Of a stretch of 64,000 nucleotides of DNA, positions 19,119-27,800 are shown piece after piece. Under the pieces are notes generated by a model. The model was not told the origin of the DNA and ran no database searches. It saw only the letters and a program-made list of their open reading frames with translations. Location: assembly GCA_964647255.1 (NCBI GenBank), contig CAZYGI010000014.1, positions 4,606-68,605 on the forward strand, written 5' to 3'. A program made the position numbers and the translations under genes. Each line of letters opens with the position of its first letter. Within the stretch, counting starts at the first letter, position 1. This stretch comes from CAWJEL01 sp964647255 (GTDB lineage: Bacteria; Chloroflexota; Anaerolineae; CG2-30-64-16).

Positions 19119-19136
19119 TCTGATCTGACCCTCATC

Positions 19137-20216
19137 TTACGTACCGGCGCTTGCTACGCCATTCGCCAGGAGCAGTGGCCCGCCGGGAGTGTCTTGCACC
19201 TGCCAGCCCAGGCCGGCGATGCGGACGCGCAAGGCATCCGAGCGGGACCAATCGCGCCGGCTGCGGGCGTCTTCTCGCTCCGCCACAAGCGCCATCACCT
19301 CAGCAGGCGGCTGCTTCGGGAGCTCGTCAGCCTCGTGCGCAGCCAGCGCCTCCGCCCAGATTTCGGGCGGCAGGCCCGCGTCCGGTTCAGGCCAAGAGAA
19401 CGGGCCAAATTCCGCCAGCGAGAAGCGGCCGCTGGCAGCGAAAGCCCGCGCACCGTCGGGGTGCAGCACGGTGACGTCCCCCGCTCCCATCACTTCCGCC
19501 GCACCGTCCGCCAGATCAATCGCCAACGCGGTGTGCTCGTCAATGCCGATGACCGTCACGTCGGGCGGGAGCATGGCGAACAGCTTCTCGAAGCGCGCTT
19601 GGCCCATGAAACAGCGGCTGGTGTCCAACTCAGCGCCGCCCTCGGTGTTGTTCCAGTGGGGCACGAAAACCAGTTTGAGGCCGTAGGGGCCAAATAGATC
19701 GAGCCCGGGCTGCCAGTGCAGGTCATGCCCGGCCTTATAGATTTCATAGACAGGCAGCGCAAACGCACTGATGGCGACAACCGCCGCGCTGGCTGCGGCC
19801 AGGGTGGCGCCCACCCGCTGCCGCGCAATCATCCGGCGCCAGGCGAGGCTGCCCAACAGGTGCCGCACGGCGTAGGTCGGGCTGCCCGGCCCCATGAACA
19901 GCAGATCGGCCGCCAGGAGCGGCGCGGTGATCTCCGGATCGTCGGTGCTGAAAGGACCGCTGCGCCGGCGGGCCGGCACCACGGTGACTACCGGCCGATA
20001 GTTGCTCAGCCGCACGGCCAGAAAATCGGCCACACGGCCGGCCACCCGATCCGAGTTCAGCTCGAAGCCGGCCGGGGTCTCCAGCACGGCGACCCGCAAC
20101 TGGGTGGGCACGGAGCGCGCCCGCGCCAGCGCCTCAAAGACGCGGCCGCCGGCCAGCGATGTCTCCCCGGAGCCGAGCAGTGCGATACGGCCCGGCGCAT
20201 GTCCTTCGGTGTGCAT
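19137..20216 (-). CDS. Cyanophycinase-like S51 homologue with CysRS-like C-terminal domain
   Basis: The 359-residue protein starts with IALLGSGETS and contains FMGPGSPTYAVRHL, both typical of the S51/cyanophycinase class I glutamine-amidotransferase-like fold. The nucleophile region reads LAAASAAVVA with Ser143, where GxSAG is usual. Residues about 307-350 form a separate helical piece (VAEREDARSRRDWSRSDALR then LGWQVQDTPGG) that looks like the C-terminal domain of cysteinyl-tRNA synthetase. No tRNA synthetase catalytic part is present. It lies 3 bp after the aldo/keto reductase. A peptidase or amidase role is inferred. Confidence 0.75.
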   Translation of the reverse strand: MHTEGHAPGRIALLGSGETSLAGGRVFEALARARSVPTQLRVAVLETPAGFELNSDRVAGRVADFLAVRLSNYRPVVTVVPARRRSGPFSTDDPEITAPLLAADLLFMGPGSPTYAVRHLLGSLAWRRMIARQRVGATLAAASAAVVAISAFALPVYEIYKAGHDLHWQPGLDLFGPYGLKLVFVPHWNNTEGGAELDTSRCFMGQARFEKLFAMLPPDVTVIGIDEHTALAIDLADGAAEVMGAGDVTVLHPDGARAFAASGRFSLAEFGPFSWPEPDAGLPPEIWAEALAAHEADELPKQPPAEVMALVAEREDARSRRDWSRSDALRVRIAGLGWQVQDTPGGPLLLANGVASAGT

Positions 20217-20219
20217 GGT

Positions 20220-21188
20220 TCACCTGCCCGCTGCGGCCGAATGCCCGGCGCTGCTCCGTGCGCTCGCGTCATCGAGCACAGCGACCTCGTCCGGGGTCAG
20301 CCGCCAGCCCAGCGCACCGGCGTTCGCCTCCGCCTGGCGCGCGTTCTTGGCGCCGGGGATCGGCACCGCGCCTTTGCAGATGAGCCAGTTCAGCGCGACC
20401 TGGCCCGGTGCCTTGCCGCCGTGCACCTCGCCGATCTCCCGCAGCCGGCCGATCAGCGGCTGAACGTTGGCCAGAAACTCGCCCCGGTAGCGCCGGCCGC
20501 GGAAGCCGGGCAGCGGGTTCGCGGCCGAGTACTTGCCGGTCAACACGCCCTTCGCCAGCGGGCTGTAGGCGATCAAGGTCACGCCCAGCTCCTGGCACGC
20601 CTGCAACAGGCCATTCTGCTCCGGCGCGCGGTGCAGGAGGCTGTATTCGACCTGGTTGGACGCCAGCGGCACGCCGCGCTTCGCTAGAACGGCGTGGGCG
20701 CGGCGCATCTGATCCGCGCTGTAGTTGCTCACGCCGACGGCGCGCGTCAGCCCGGCCGCCATGGCATCCGCCAGTGCATCGGCCCAGACCTCCACGGGCG
20801 TCGGGGCCATGGGCCAGTGAATCTGGTAGAGATCCACCTGTGCGAGACCCAGCCGCGCCAGGCTCCCGCGCAGCGCCGACAGCAGCGCACCCTTGCCCAA
20901 CCGCCACGGCAGCGGCATAAATTTGGTAGCGACGACCGGACGCGCGCCGTTCCCGCCGATGAAGCGGCCGAGGAAGCGCTCCGACCGGCCCTGGCCATAG
21001 ATTTCGGCGGTGTCGAAGAATGCGACGCCCGCGGCCAGGCTGGCATCGAACGCGGCCTTGATCTCCTCTTCCGCGTAGCCTTTACCGTAGCCCCAAAACA
21101 TGCTGTCGCCCCACTGCCAGGTGCCCGCGCCCAGCGGCGGCACACGCACGTCCGTCTTGCCGAGTGAGATCGTTTCGCTAGTGTTCAT
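20220..21188 (-). CDS. Aldo/keto reductase
   Basis: The 322-residue NADPH-dependent oxidoreductase shows the full catalytic tetrad: Asp and Tyr in FFDTAEIYGQGRSE, Lys in VVATKF and His in YQIHWP. It also has the GVSNYSADQM strand and the C-terminal PIPGAKN cofactor segment. The physiological substrate is unknown. Downstream, 3 bp away, is the S51 homologue; upstream, across a heptamer array, is the TIGR01777 epimerase. Confidence 0.93.
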   Translation of the reverse strand: MNTSETISLGKTDVRVPPLGAGTWQWGDSMFWGYGKGYAEEEIKAAFDASLAAGVAFFDTAEIYGQGRSERFLGRFIGGNGARPVVATKFMPLPWRLGKGALLSALRGSLARLGLAQVDLYQIHWPMAPTPVEVWADALADAMAAGLTRAVGVSNYSADQMRRAHAVLAKRGVPLASNQVEYSLLHRAPEQNGLLQACQELGVTLIAYSPLAKGVLTGKYSAANPLPGFRGRRYRGEFLANVQPLIGRLREIGEVHGGKAPGQVALNWLICKGAVPIPGAKNARQAEANAGALGWRLTPDEVAVLDDASARSSAGHSAAAGR

Positions 21189-21216
21189 GATTGCCCCTTA
21201 ACGGCCAATAAACCCT

Positions 21217-21272
21217 GGACGATGGCCCATCATCTTTCGTCTATCGTCCAAGGTCTATCGTCTATCCCCCAA
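21217..21272. repeat. Heptamer array 1 (type B)
   Basis: About eight degenerate 7-bp units of the CGTCTAT / CGTCCAA / GGACGAT type run end to end. The left and right halves are partly complementary. The array runs into the epimerase gene and supplies its last residues and stop codon. Confidence 0.7.
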
Positions 21273-22187
21273 CAAATCGCGCAGCGCGGATTCGGCGTCA
21301 GGGAAGCGGAATTTGAAGCCCAGATCGAGCAGCCGGGCCGGCCGCGCCCGTTGACCGTCGAGCACCATCGTCGCCACCTCGCCGAGCGCCAGCTTCAACG
21401 CGAAGCCGGGGACGGGCAGCCATGACGGCCGATGCAGCACCCCACCCAAGACTTGCGCGAACTCGGCGTTGCTCAGCGCGGCCGGCGCGCACAGGTTGAA
21501 CGGCCCGCTTGCCTGCCCGTTCTCGATCAGGAAACGGATCGCGGCCACTTCGTCCGCCGGATGAATCCAGGAGAAGCCCTGCCGGCCGCTGCCCATTGGC
21601 CCGCCGGCGAAGAACTTGAACGGAAGCAGCAACTGCTTCAACGCGCCCTCGTCCGGGCTGAGCACAACGCCGGTGCGGATGCTCACGTGACGCACGCCCT
21701 GTGCAGCCACGGCGGCGGTGGACGCCTCCCACTCGACCGTCAGCCGCGCCAGGAAGTCATCGCCCGGCCCGTCTGTCTCGGTCAGCACTTTGTCGGCGCG
21801 CGTCCCGTAGTGGCCGATGCCGGAAGCCTGGATGACGCCCAACGGTTTGACCCGGCTGGCCGTCACGGCTTCAACGACCGCCGCACCCGCGTCCAGCCGG
21901 CTGCGGCGGATCAGCGCCTTCCGTTCCGCGGTCCAGCGCGCAGGCGGGAAGCCGCCGCCGGACAGATTCTCGCCCGCCAGGTTAACGATGGCGAGCGCAC
22001 CGTCGGCCAGTCCGCCCCAACCCGTGGCCGTGCGGCCGTCCCACTTCTCCGCACGCGCGCCGGCCGGCAGACCGGTCACGCGCGCGGGGTTGCGGCTGAG
22101 CGCAACGACTTCGTAGCCTGCCTGCGCCAGGTCGGCCGCCAGGTTCCGTCCGATAAAACCGGCGCCGCCGGTGATGATAACCCGCAT
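21255..22187 (-). CDS. TIGR01777-family NAD-dependent epimerase/dehydratase
   Basis: The 310-residue SDR-fold protein starts with the nucleotide-binding ITGGAGFIGRNL. It carries the family marks IVNLAGENL, ASGIGHYG and RTGVVLS, and a C-terminal DUF1731-like part. Bacterial members (YfcH-like) have no proven reaction. The last residues and the TAG stop are encoded by a heptamer repeat, so the C-terminus has probably shifted in this lineage. An extended -10 element at 22219-22227 probably drives it; AAAGGAGG precedes the ATG. Confidence 0.9.
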   Translation of the reverse strand: MRVIITGGAGFIGRNLAADLAQAGYEVVALSRNPARVTGLPAGARAEKWDGRTATGWGGLADGALAIVNLAGENLSGGGFPPARWTAERKALIRRSRLDAGAAVVEAVTASRVKPLGVIQASGIGHYGTRADKVLTETDGPGDDFLARLTVEWEASTAAVAAQGVRHVSIRTGVVLSPDEGALKQLLLPFKFFAGGPMGSGRQGFSWIHPADEVAAIRFLIENGQASGPFNLCAPAALSNAEFAQVLGGVLHRPSWLPVPGFALKLALGEVATMVLDGQRARPARLLDLGFKFRFPDAESALRDLLGDRR

Positions 22188-22218
22188 GAGAGCCTCCTTT
22201 CATCCGAACCGGATGTAC

Positions 22219-22227
22219 AGTATATCA
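22219..22227 (-). promoter_or_regulatory. Extended -10 promoter of the epimerase gene
   Basis: The minus strand shows TG-n-TATACT about 30 nt upstream of the epimerase ATG, without a good -35. Confidence 0.45.
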
Positions 22228-22253
22228 CATTACGCCCCGGCGACATGATTCAT

Positions 22254-22282
22254 TTGACCCCGGTCGCGTTCGCCTCTAGAAT
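22254..22282 (+). promoter_or_regulatory. Promoter of the SagB-type oxidoreductase gene
   Basis: TTGACC (22254-22259), a 17-nt spacer and TAGAAT (22277-22282) precede the ATG at 22302 by 19 nt. This shows that the earlier in-frame start codons are not used. Confidence 0.6.
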
Positions 22283-22301
22283 AGGCCGCAGGAGAGATAG
22301 T

Positions 22302-23975
22302 ATGGACGAATCGTTGCTCCCTCAAATCAGGGCCTACCACGAAGCCTCAAAGCATCATTTCCGAACCCCGGCGGCCGGGCCGGATGACCTGGATTGGGCC
22401 AACCAGCCGGATCAGTTTCGCCGTTACGCCGGCGCGGCCGTCATCCCGCTGGCGCGGCCGGAGATCGACGCCGGGCCAGACTACGACGCCGGCTTTGCGC
22501 CGGCGCTTGTCGCGCCGACGCCGCTGACGGCCGAGAGCATCGCGCGCCTCTTTTTCGATGCGCTGGCGATCTCGGCCTGGAAGACGGATGGCGTCGAACG
22601 GTGGTCGCTGCGCGTGAACCCATCCAGCGGCGATCTGCACCCCACCGAAGGCTACATCATCTGCGGGCCGGTGGCGGGACTGTGCGAGACGCCGATCCTG
22701 GCGCACTACGCACCGGCCAAGCACGCGCTCGAAGTGCGCGCCCGGCTGTCGGAGCGCACCTGGCAGGATCTACAGGAGGGCGTGGCGCTGCAGGCGAGCG
22801 AGGGCCTGCCCGAAGGGACGATCCTGGTCGGGCTGACCTCCATCCTCTGGCGCGAGGCGTGGAAGTACGGCGAGCGCAGTTTCCGCTACTGCCAGCACGA
22901 CGTGGGCCACGCGTTGGCCGCGCTCGCCATCGCCGCGTCGGGCCTGGGCTGGGAGGCGCGGCTGCTCGATGGCCTGGGCAGCGACCAAGTGGCCGCGCTG
23001 CTCGGCGTGGGCGACCCGCGCAGCGGGGAGCCGGAGCACCCTGCTTGCCTGGTCGCAGTGTATCCGCACAGCCGGGATTTCCGCCGGTGGCAGGTCCCCC
23101 AAAGCATAATTGATCTCTTCAATCACCTGGGACTGCAGGGCCAGCCGAACAGCCTGAGCCCTGCACACGTCGAGTGGCGGTGGGCCGAGGCGGCAGCCGA
23201 GATCACGCGCAAGCCGGTGAAGGATGACGAAGGACGAGCGACGGACGACGAAGATCGCTCCACACCCCTCGCTCCACGCTCCGCGCTCTCCGCTCCACGC
23301 CCCACGCCCCTCGCCCTCCGCCGCATAATCCATCAACGCCGGAGCGCGGTGGCGATGGACGGGAAGACGACCATCGCGGCGGACGCGTTCTACCGCATCC
23401 TGGCGCGTACGCTGCCGGCCGCGGGGGTGGCGCCGTTCGCCCTGCTGCCCTGGCCGCCTCGCGTGGATCTGGCGATCTTCGTGCACCGCGTGACGGGGAT
23501 CCAGCCGGGACTCTACTTCCTGGCGCGCAATCCGGCCCGCGTCGCCGCGTTGCGCGCGGCCATGAAGCCGGAGTTCGCCTGGGCGCCACCGCCCGGTTGT
23601 CCGCCAGAGCTGCCGCTATTCGGCCTAGGGCGCGGCGATCTGCGCGCCTTCGCCCGCCGGGTTTCCTGCGGGCAGGACATCGCAGCCGATGGCTGCTTCA
23701 GCCTGGGGATGCTGGCCGAGTTCGACGGGCCGCTCAACGAGCACGGCGCGTGGATCTACCCGCGGCTGTTCTGGGAGTGCGGCATGATCGGCCAGGTGCT
23801 CTACCTGGAGGCCGAGGCGGCCGGCGTGCGCGGCACGGGGATCGGCTGCTTCTTCGATGACGGGATGCACGCGCTGCTGGGGCTGCGCGACCGCGCCTAC
23901 CAGAGCCTCTACCATTTCACCGTTGGCGGCCCGGTGGATGACTCGCGGCTGACGACGCTGCCGGCGTACGGGTGA
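22302..23975 (+). CDS. SagB/ThcOx-type oxidoreductase with two nitroreductase domains
   Basis: The 557-residue protein contains two tandem nitroreductase-fold units, about 1-300 and 335-557. The first has SAWKTDGVERWSLRVNPSSG and DVGHALAALAIAASGLGW; the second has the HQRRSAV opening, GIQPGLYFL and the ECGMIGQVLYLEAEAAGVRGTG-like flavin-site helix. Such proteins bind FMN and in azole or thiopeptide pathways oxidise azolines, but many stand alone with unknown substrates. No precursor peptide or cyclodehydratase gene is visible nearby. The linker (about residues 307-341) is encoded by heptamer repeats. The ATG at 22302 follows CAGGAGA. Confidence 0.82.
   Translation: MDESLLPQIRAYHEASKHHFRTPAAGPDDLDWANQPDQFRRYAGAAVIPLARPEIDAGPDYDAGFAPALVAPTPLTAESIARLFFDALAISAWKTDGVERWSLRVNPSSGDLHPTEGYIICGPVAGLCETPILAHYAPAKHALEVRARLSERTWQDLQEGVALQASEGLPEGTILVGLTSILWREAWKYGERSFRYCQHDVGHALAALAIAASGLGWEARLLDGLGSDQVAALLGVGDPRSGEPEHPACLVAVYPHSRDFRRWQVPQSIIDLFNHLGLQGQPNSLSPAHVEWRWAEAAAEITRKPVKDDEGRATDDEDRSTPLAPRSALSAPRPTPLALRRIIHQRRSAVAMDGKTTIAADAFYRILARTLPAAGVAPFALLPWPPRVDLAIFVHRVTGIQPGLYFLARNPARVAALRAAMKPEFAWAPPPGCPPELPLFGLGRGDLRAFARRVSCGQDIAADGCFSLGMLAEFDGPLNEHGAWIYPRLFWECGMIGQVLYLEAEAAGVRGTGIGCFFDDGMHALLGLRDRAYQSLYHFTVGGPVDDSRLTTLPAYG
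23222..23325. repeat. Heptamer array 2, inside a coding sequence
   Basis: Type B units (GGACGAC, GAAGGAC) are followed without a break by about ten type A units (CGCTCCA, CGCCCCA). The 104-nt run is read through in frame as the linker between the two nitroreductase domains. Confidence 0.75.
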
Positions 23976-23977
23976 CA

Positions 23978-24073
23978 CGTAGAGCGTGGTGTAGTGAAGC
24001 GTGGAGCGATCTGGCCGAACATCACGCTCTACGCTCCACGCTCTACGCTCCACGCTCTACGCTTCACGGCTCA
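23978..24073. repeat. Heptamer array 3, inverted pair
   Basis: A left group of CGTAGAG/CGTGGAG-like units (23978-24008) faces a right group of seven units alternating CGCTCTA and CGCTCCA (24025-24073). The two groups are complementary and could fold into a long hairpin between the oxidoreductase and uracil-DNA glycosylase genes. Confidence 0.75.
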
Positions 24074-24084
24074 ACAGGAACACC

Positions 24085-24771
24085 ATGTCCGACTGGCAAA
24101 CCCTCGAATCCGCCATCACCGCCTGCCGCCGCTGCCCGCGCCTGGTCGCCTGGCGGGAGGAGGTCGCGCGGATCAAGCGCCGGGCGTACCGGGAGGACGA
24201 ATACTGGGGCAGGCCAGTGCCCGGCTTCGGTGATCCTGGCGCGCGCGTGCTGATCGTCGGCCTGGCGCCGGGCGCGCACGGGGCGAACCGCACCGGCCGG
24301 ATGTTCACCGGCGATAGCTCCGGCGACTTCTTGTATGGGGCGCTTCACCGGGCCGGTTTCGCCAGCCAGCCGGCCTCACGGGGCCGCGCCGACGGCCTGA
24401 CGCTGACCGGCGCGTACATCTCGGCCGCGTGCCGCTGCGTCCCGCCGGACAACAAACCGACGCCGGAGGAGCTGGCCGCATGCCGTCCGTTCCTGGCTCA
24501 GGAGATCGCCTTGCTGCCGGACGTCCAGGTCGTGGTGGCGCTGGGCCGCATCGCCTTTGACGCGATGCTGCGGGTCTATTCCGAATTACAACCTTCAGCC
24601 TTCGCCCTGAAAAATCCTGTGTTTGCTCACAACGCGCTCGCATCCCTCGGCCCCGGTCTGCCGCTGCTGGTCGCCTCGTATCATCCCAGCCGCCAGAACA
24701 CGCAGACCGGCCGGCTGACGAGCGCGATGTTCGATCAGATCTGGACCACGGTCCACGCCTGTGACGTCTGA
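24085..24771 (+). CDS. Family 5 uracil-DNA glycosylase (UDGb)
   Basis: The 228-residue DNA repair enzyme removes uracil and some other deaminated bases. The UDGb motif is clear: GLAPGAHGANRTGRMFTGD (motif 1) near residue 55, and SYHPSRQNTQTG (motif 2) near the C-terminus. Cysteines in CRRC, ACRCVPP and AACRP would ligate the [4Fe-4S] cluster of this family. The ATG at 24085 was chosen because the upstream in-frame part is translated heptamer repeat. Confidence 0.92.
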   Translation: MSDWQTLESAITACRRCPRLVAWREEVARIKRRAYREDEYWGRPVPGFGDPGARVLIVGLAPGAHGANRTGRMFTGDSSGDFLYGALHRAGFASQPASRGRADGLTLTGAYISAACRCVPPDNKPTPEELAACRPFLAQEIALLPDVQVVVALGRIAFDAMLRVYSELQPSAFALKNPVFAHNALASLGPGLPLLVASYHPSRQNTQTGRLTSAMFDQIWTTVHACDV

Positions 24772-24857
24772 GGAACCGATTCAGCAGTGTTGCCCCGTGA
24801 TTTGCATCGCCGGGCAGCCGTCCCGAGTGCACTCAACCTGACAACGAGGCCAATGCG

Positions 24858-27800
24858 ATGCGCAAACCCACCCGTTTCGCCCCCTGGATTATTTCCCTCT
24901 TTGTGCTTGCTGCGCTGCTGATCGCCCCCGCGGGCCTGGGTCTTGCGCCGGCCCGCGCGTATGGCAGCATGACGTTGGACGGCGTGCGCGATGCCGGCTA
25001 CGGCGCGGCCATCGCCACCGACCCGAGCAGCGACCTTGCCAATCCGGGCCCCGGCGGCTGGAGCGGCACGGCCTGGACGGACCTGACCGCGCTCTATTGC
25101 CAGAACGACGCCGGTTCGCTCTACGTTTACGCCAGCTTGCCGCAGTACACCCAGGCGGGCTCCAGCGGGCAGATCGGCTTGCTCATTGATGCGGGCACGA
25201 CCGCCGGTGGCAGCAGCGATCCGTGGGCCAACGCGATCACTTTCGGCCACGCCAACAAGCCGGACTACATCATCCGCGGCAATATCCCGGGGATGCAAGG
25301 GGGGGACAACGGCTGGACGGAGCTGCGCACGTGGAGCGGCTCGGCCTGGAGCGCGGGCGGGACGAACTGGGGCGGCATCAGCGGCGGCGGACAGATCGGC
25401 AGCAAGATCGCCTATGCCAACGGCAACGGCATCGAATTCATGATCCCGCTGAGCGACATCGGCGCCCCGGCCCCCGGCGCCACGCTGAACCTGGAGTTCT
25501 TTGCCACCCAGTCCGGCAGCGCCAAGGGCGCCTACGACACCGTGCCGACCGATGATCAGTCCACCGGCTGGGATGACGCGACCACCGAGGTCAATTGGGC
25601 CAGTTGCACGCTGTCCGCGTCCGGGCCGACCGGCACCCCGACCGCGACCGCGACCCTGAGCCCGACACCCACAGCGACGCAGCCTTCGAGCTGCGCCGGC
25701 GCTGTCGCCGGCGATGGCGTCATCGTCACAACCGCGCTCTATCACGACGACACGGACGCGACCTACCGGGTTCCCACCGGCAACATCCTGCCGGCCGGCC
25801 AGGCGCAGCTCCGCCTGCGCGCCTGCCACGGCGACGCCCAGTCGGTGCAGGTGCTGGTCTGGCGGACGGGCGACCCGTTGGCATCGCCCTCTTTCACCTA
25901 CGACGCAGCCGTTGCCAGCAGCGATGGGACCTATGACCTCTGGGAAGCGACCGTACCCGGCCCGAACTACGTGGTGGATCAGTGGTATCAGTTCCGCGTG
26001 GCCGACGCTGGTGCGACAGGGCAATTCAACCCGGTCAGCGGGAACACCGGTCCCGGCAAATGGTACACCGGCGCGCTGGCGAATCCGTCCTGGAAGCTGG
26101 GCACGGCGGCCGGCCCCACGGCCACGCCGACCTTTACGCCCACACCCGGCGGGCCGACCGTGACGCCCACGGCGACGATCCCGGCCAACTGCGCGGGAGC
26201 AGCGGCCGGCGACGGCAGCATTCGGTCGGCCGCGATCTATCATCTCGACACGGATCCGACCTACCGTACGCCGGTGGGCGACATCCTGCCCGATGGCAGC
26301 GCCAAGCTGCGCCTCCGCACCTGCCAGGGGGACGTGCAGCAGGTCAGCGTGCTCGTCTGGCTAACCGGCGCGGGGGCGACGCCGTCCTTCACCTACGCGG
26401 CCGCCGTCACCGGCTCCGATCCGACCGGCCCGTACGACATCTGGGAGGCGACGGTGCCCGGGCCGGGCTACAATATCAATCAGTGGTATCAATTCAAGGT
26501 CGTGGACGGCGCGGCGGTGGGGCACTACCACCCGATGAGCGGCAACACCGGGTCCGGCGTCTGGATCAACAGCGCGTCACCGGTGGATCCCTCGTGGAAG
26601 TTGGGCACTACGCCAGCACCGCCGGCAGATTATGTCGTGCCGGACTGGATGCAGGACGCGGTGATCTACCAGATTTTCCCCGATCGCTTCCGCGATGGGA
26701 ACGCAACGAACAACGCAGCGGGCGCAACAGTCTACGGGCCGAACACGTGCAACGGCTATTCCGGCGCGGGCGCACCCGCCTGCATCACGTCGCTGCACAG
26801 TTCGTGGACCGAGCTGCCGGTGACGCCGGGCTTCGGCATTGATTTCTTCGGCGGGGATCTGGCCGGTATTACACAGAAGATCAACGCGGGCTATTTCAAC
26901 GACCTGGGCGTCAATGTTCTCTACCTCAATCCGGTCTTTGCAGCGTCGTCGAACCACGGCTACGACACTAACGACTACTACCAGATCAACCCGCGCTTCG
27001 GCACGCTGGCGGACTTCGATGCGCTGATTGCGGCCGCGCACGCCCACGGCCTGCGGGTCATCCTGGACGGCGTCTTCAACCACGCCGGCATGGACAGCAT
27101 CTACATTGACAAAAACAAGACGCAGGGCGGCGCGTGCGCGTCGGCCAGCAGCCCGTACCGGGCCTGGTTCACCGCGGGGGGCGACGGCGCGGCCTTCGCC
27201 TGCGAGAGCGGCTGGGGTTGGAAGGGGTGGTCCGGCTACGAGACGATCCCGGAGTTCGTGGACGGCAACGCCGACGTGCGCCAGTTCTTTTTCAAGGACG
27301 GCAGCAGTTACAGCCCTGGCGGCTTATCCGTCACCCACTACTGGCTGAACCGCGGCATCGCGGGCTGGCGGTTCGACGTGGCGCAGGACATCACACATAG
27401 TTGGTGGCAGGAGATGCGCCCTTACGTCAAAACCGCCTACGGCAGCAGCGACACGCTGATGCTGGGCGAGGTGACGGGCGGCTGCTACCCTTACCAGGAT
27501 TTCGTCAACGCCAAGGAGCTGGACTCAGCGATGAACTATTGCTTCCGGGACTGGTCGCGCGACTGGGCCAACGGCGGCGCACCCAGCAGCTTCAACGCCT
27601 CCTGGAACACCTTCCGCAATAACATGGCGCCTTCAGCCTGGCGCATCATGATGAACCTGCTGAGCAGCCACGACTCCCCGCGGGTGTACAGCAACCTCAA
27701 CAGCGATAAGGCTCGCATCAAGCTGGCGGTCCTGCTGCAGATGACGCTGCCCGGCGCGCCGTCCGTGTATTACGGCGACGAGGTCGGCCTGCCCGGCAGC

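Noticed and set aside
21432..22301. A 290-codon N-terminal extension of the SagB-type gene
   Set aside because: It lies antisense to the epimerase, has no domain, and the promoter at 22254-22282 and ribosome site place the start at 22302.
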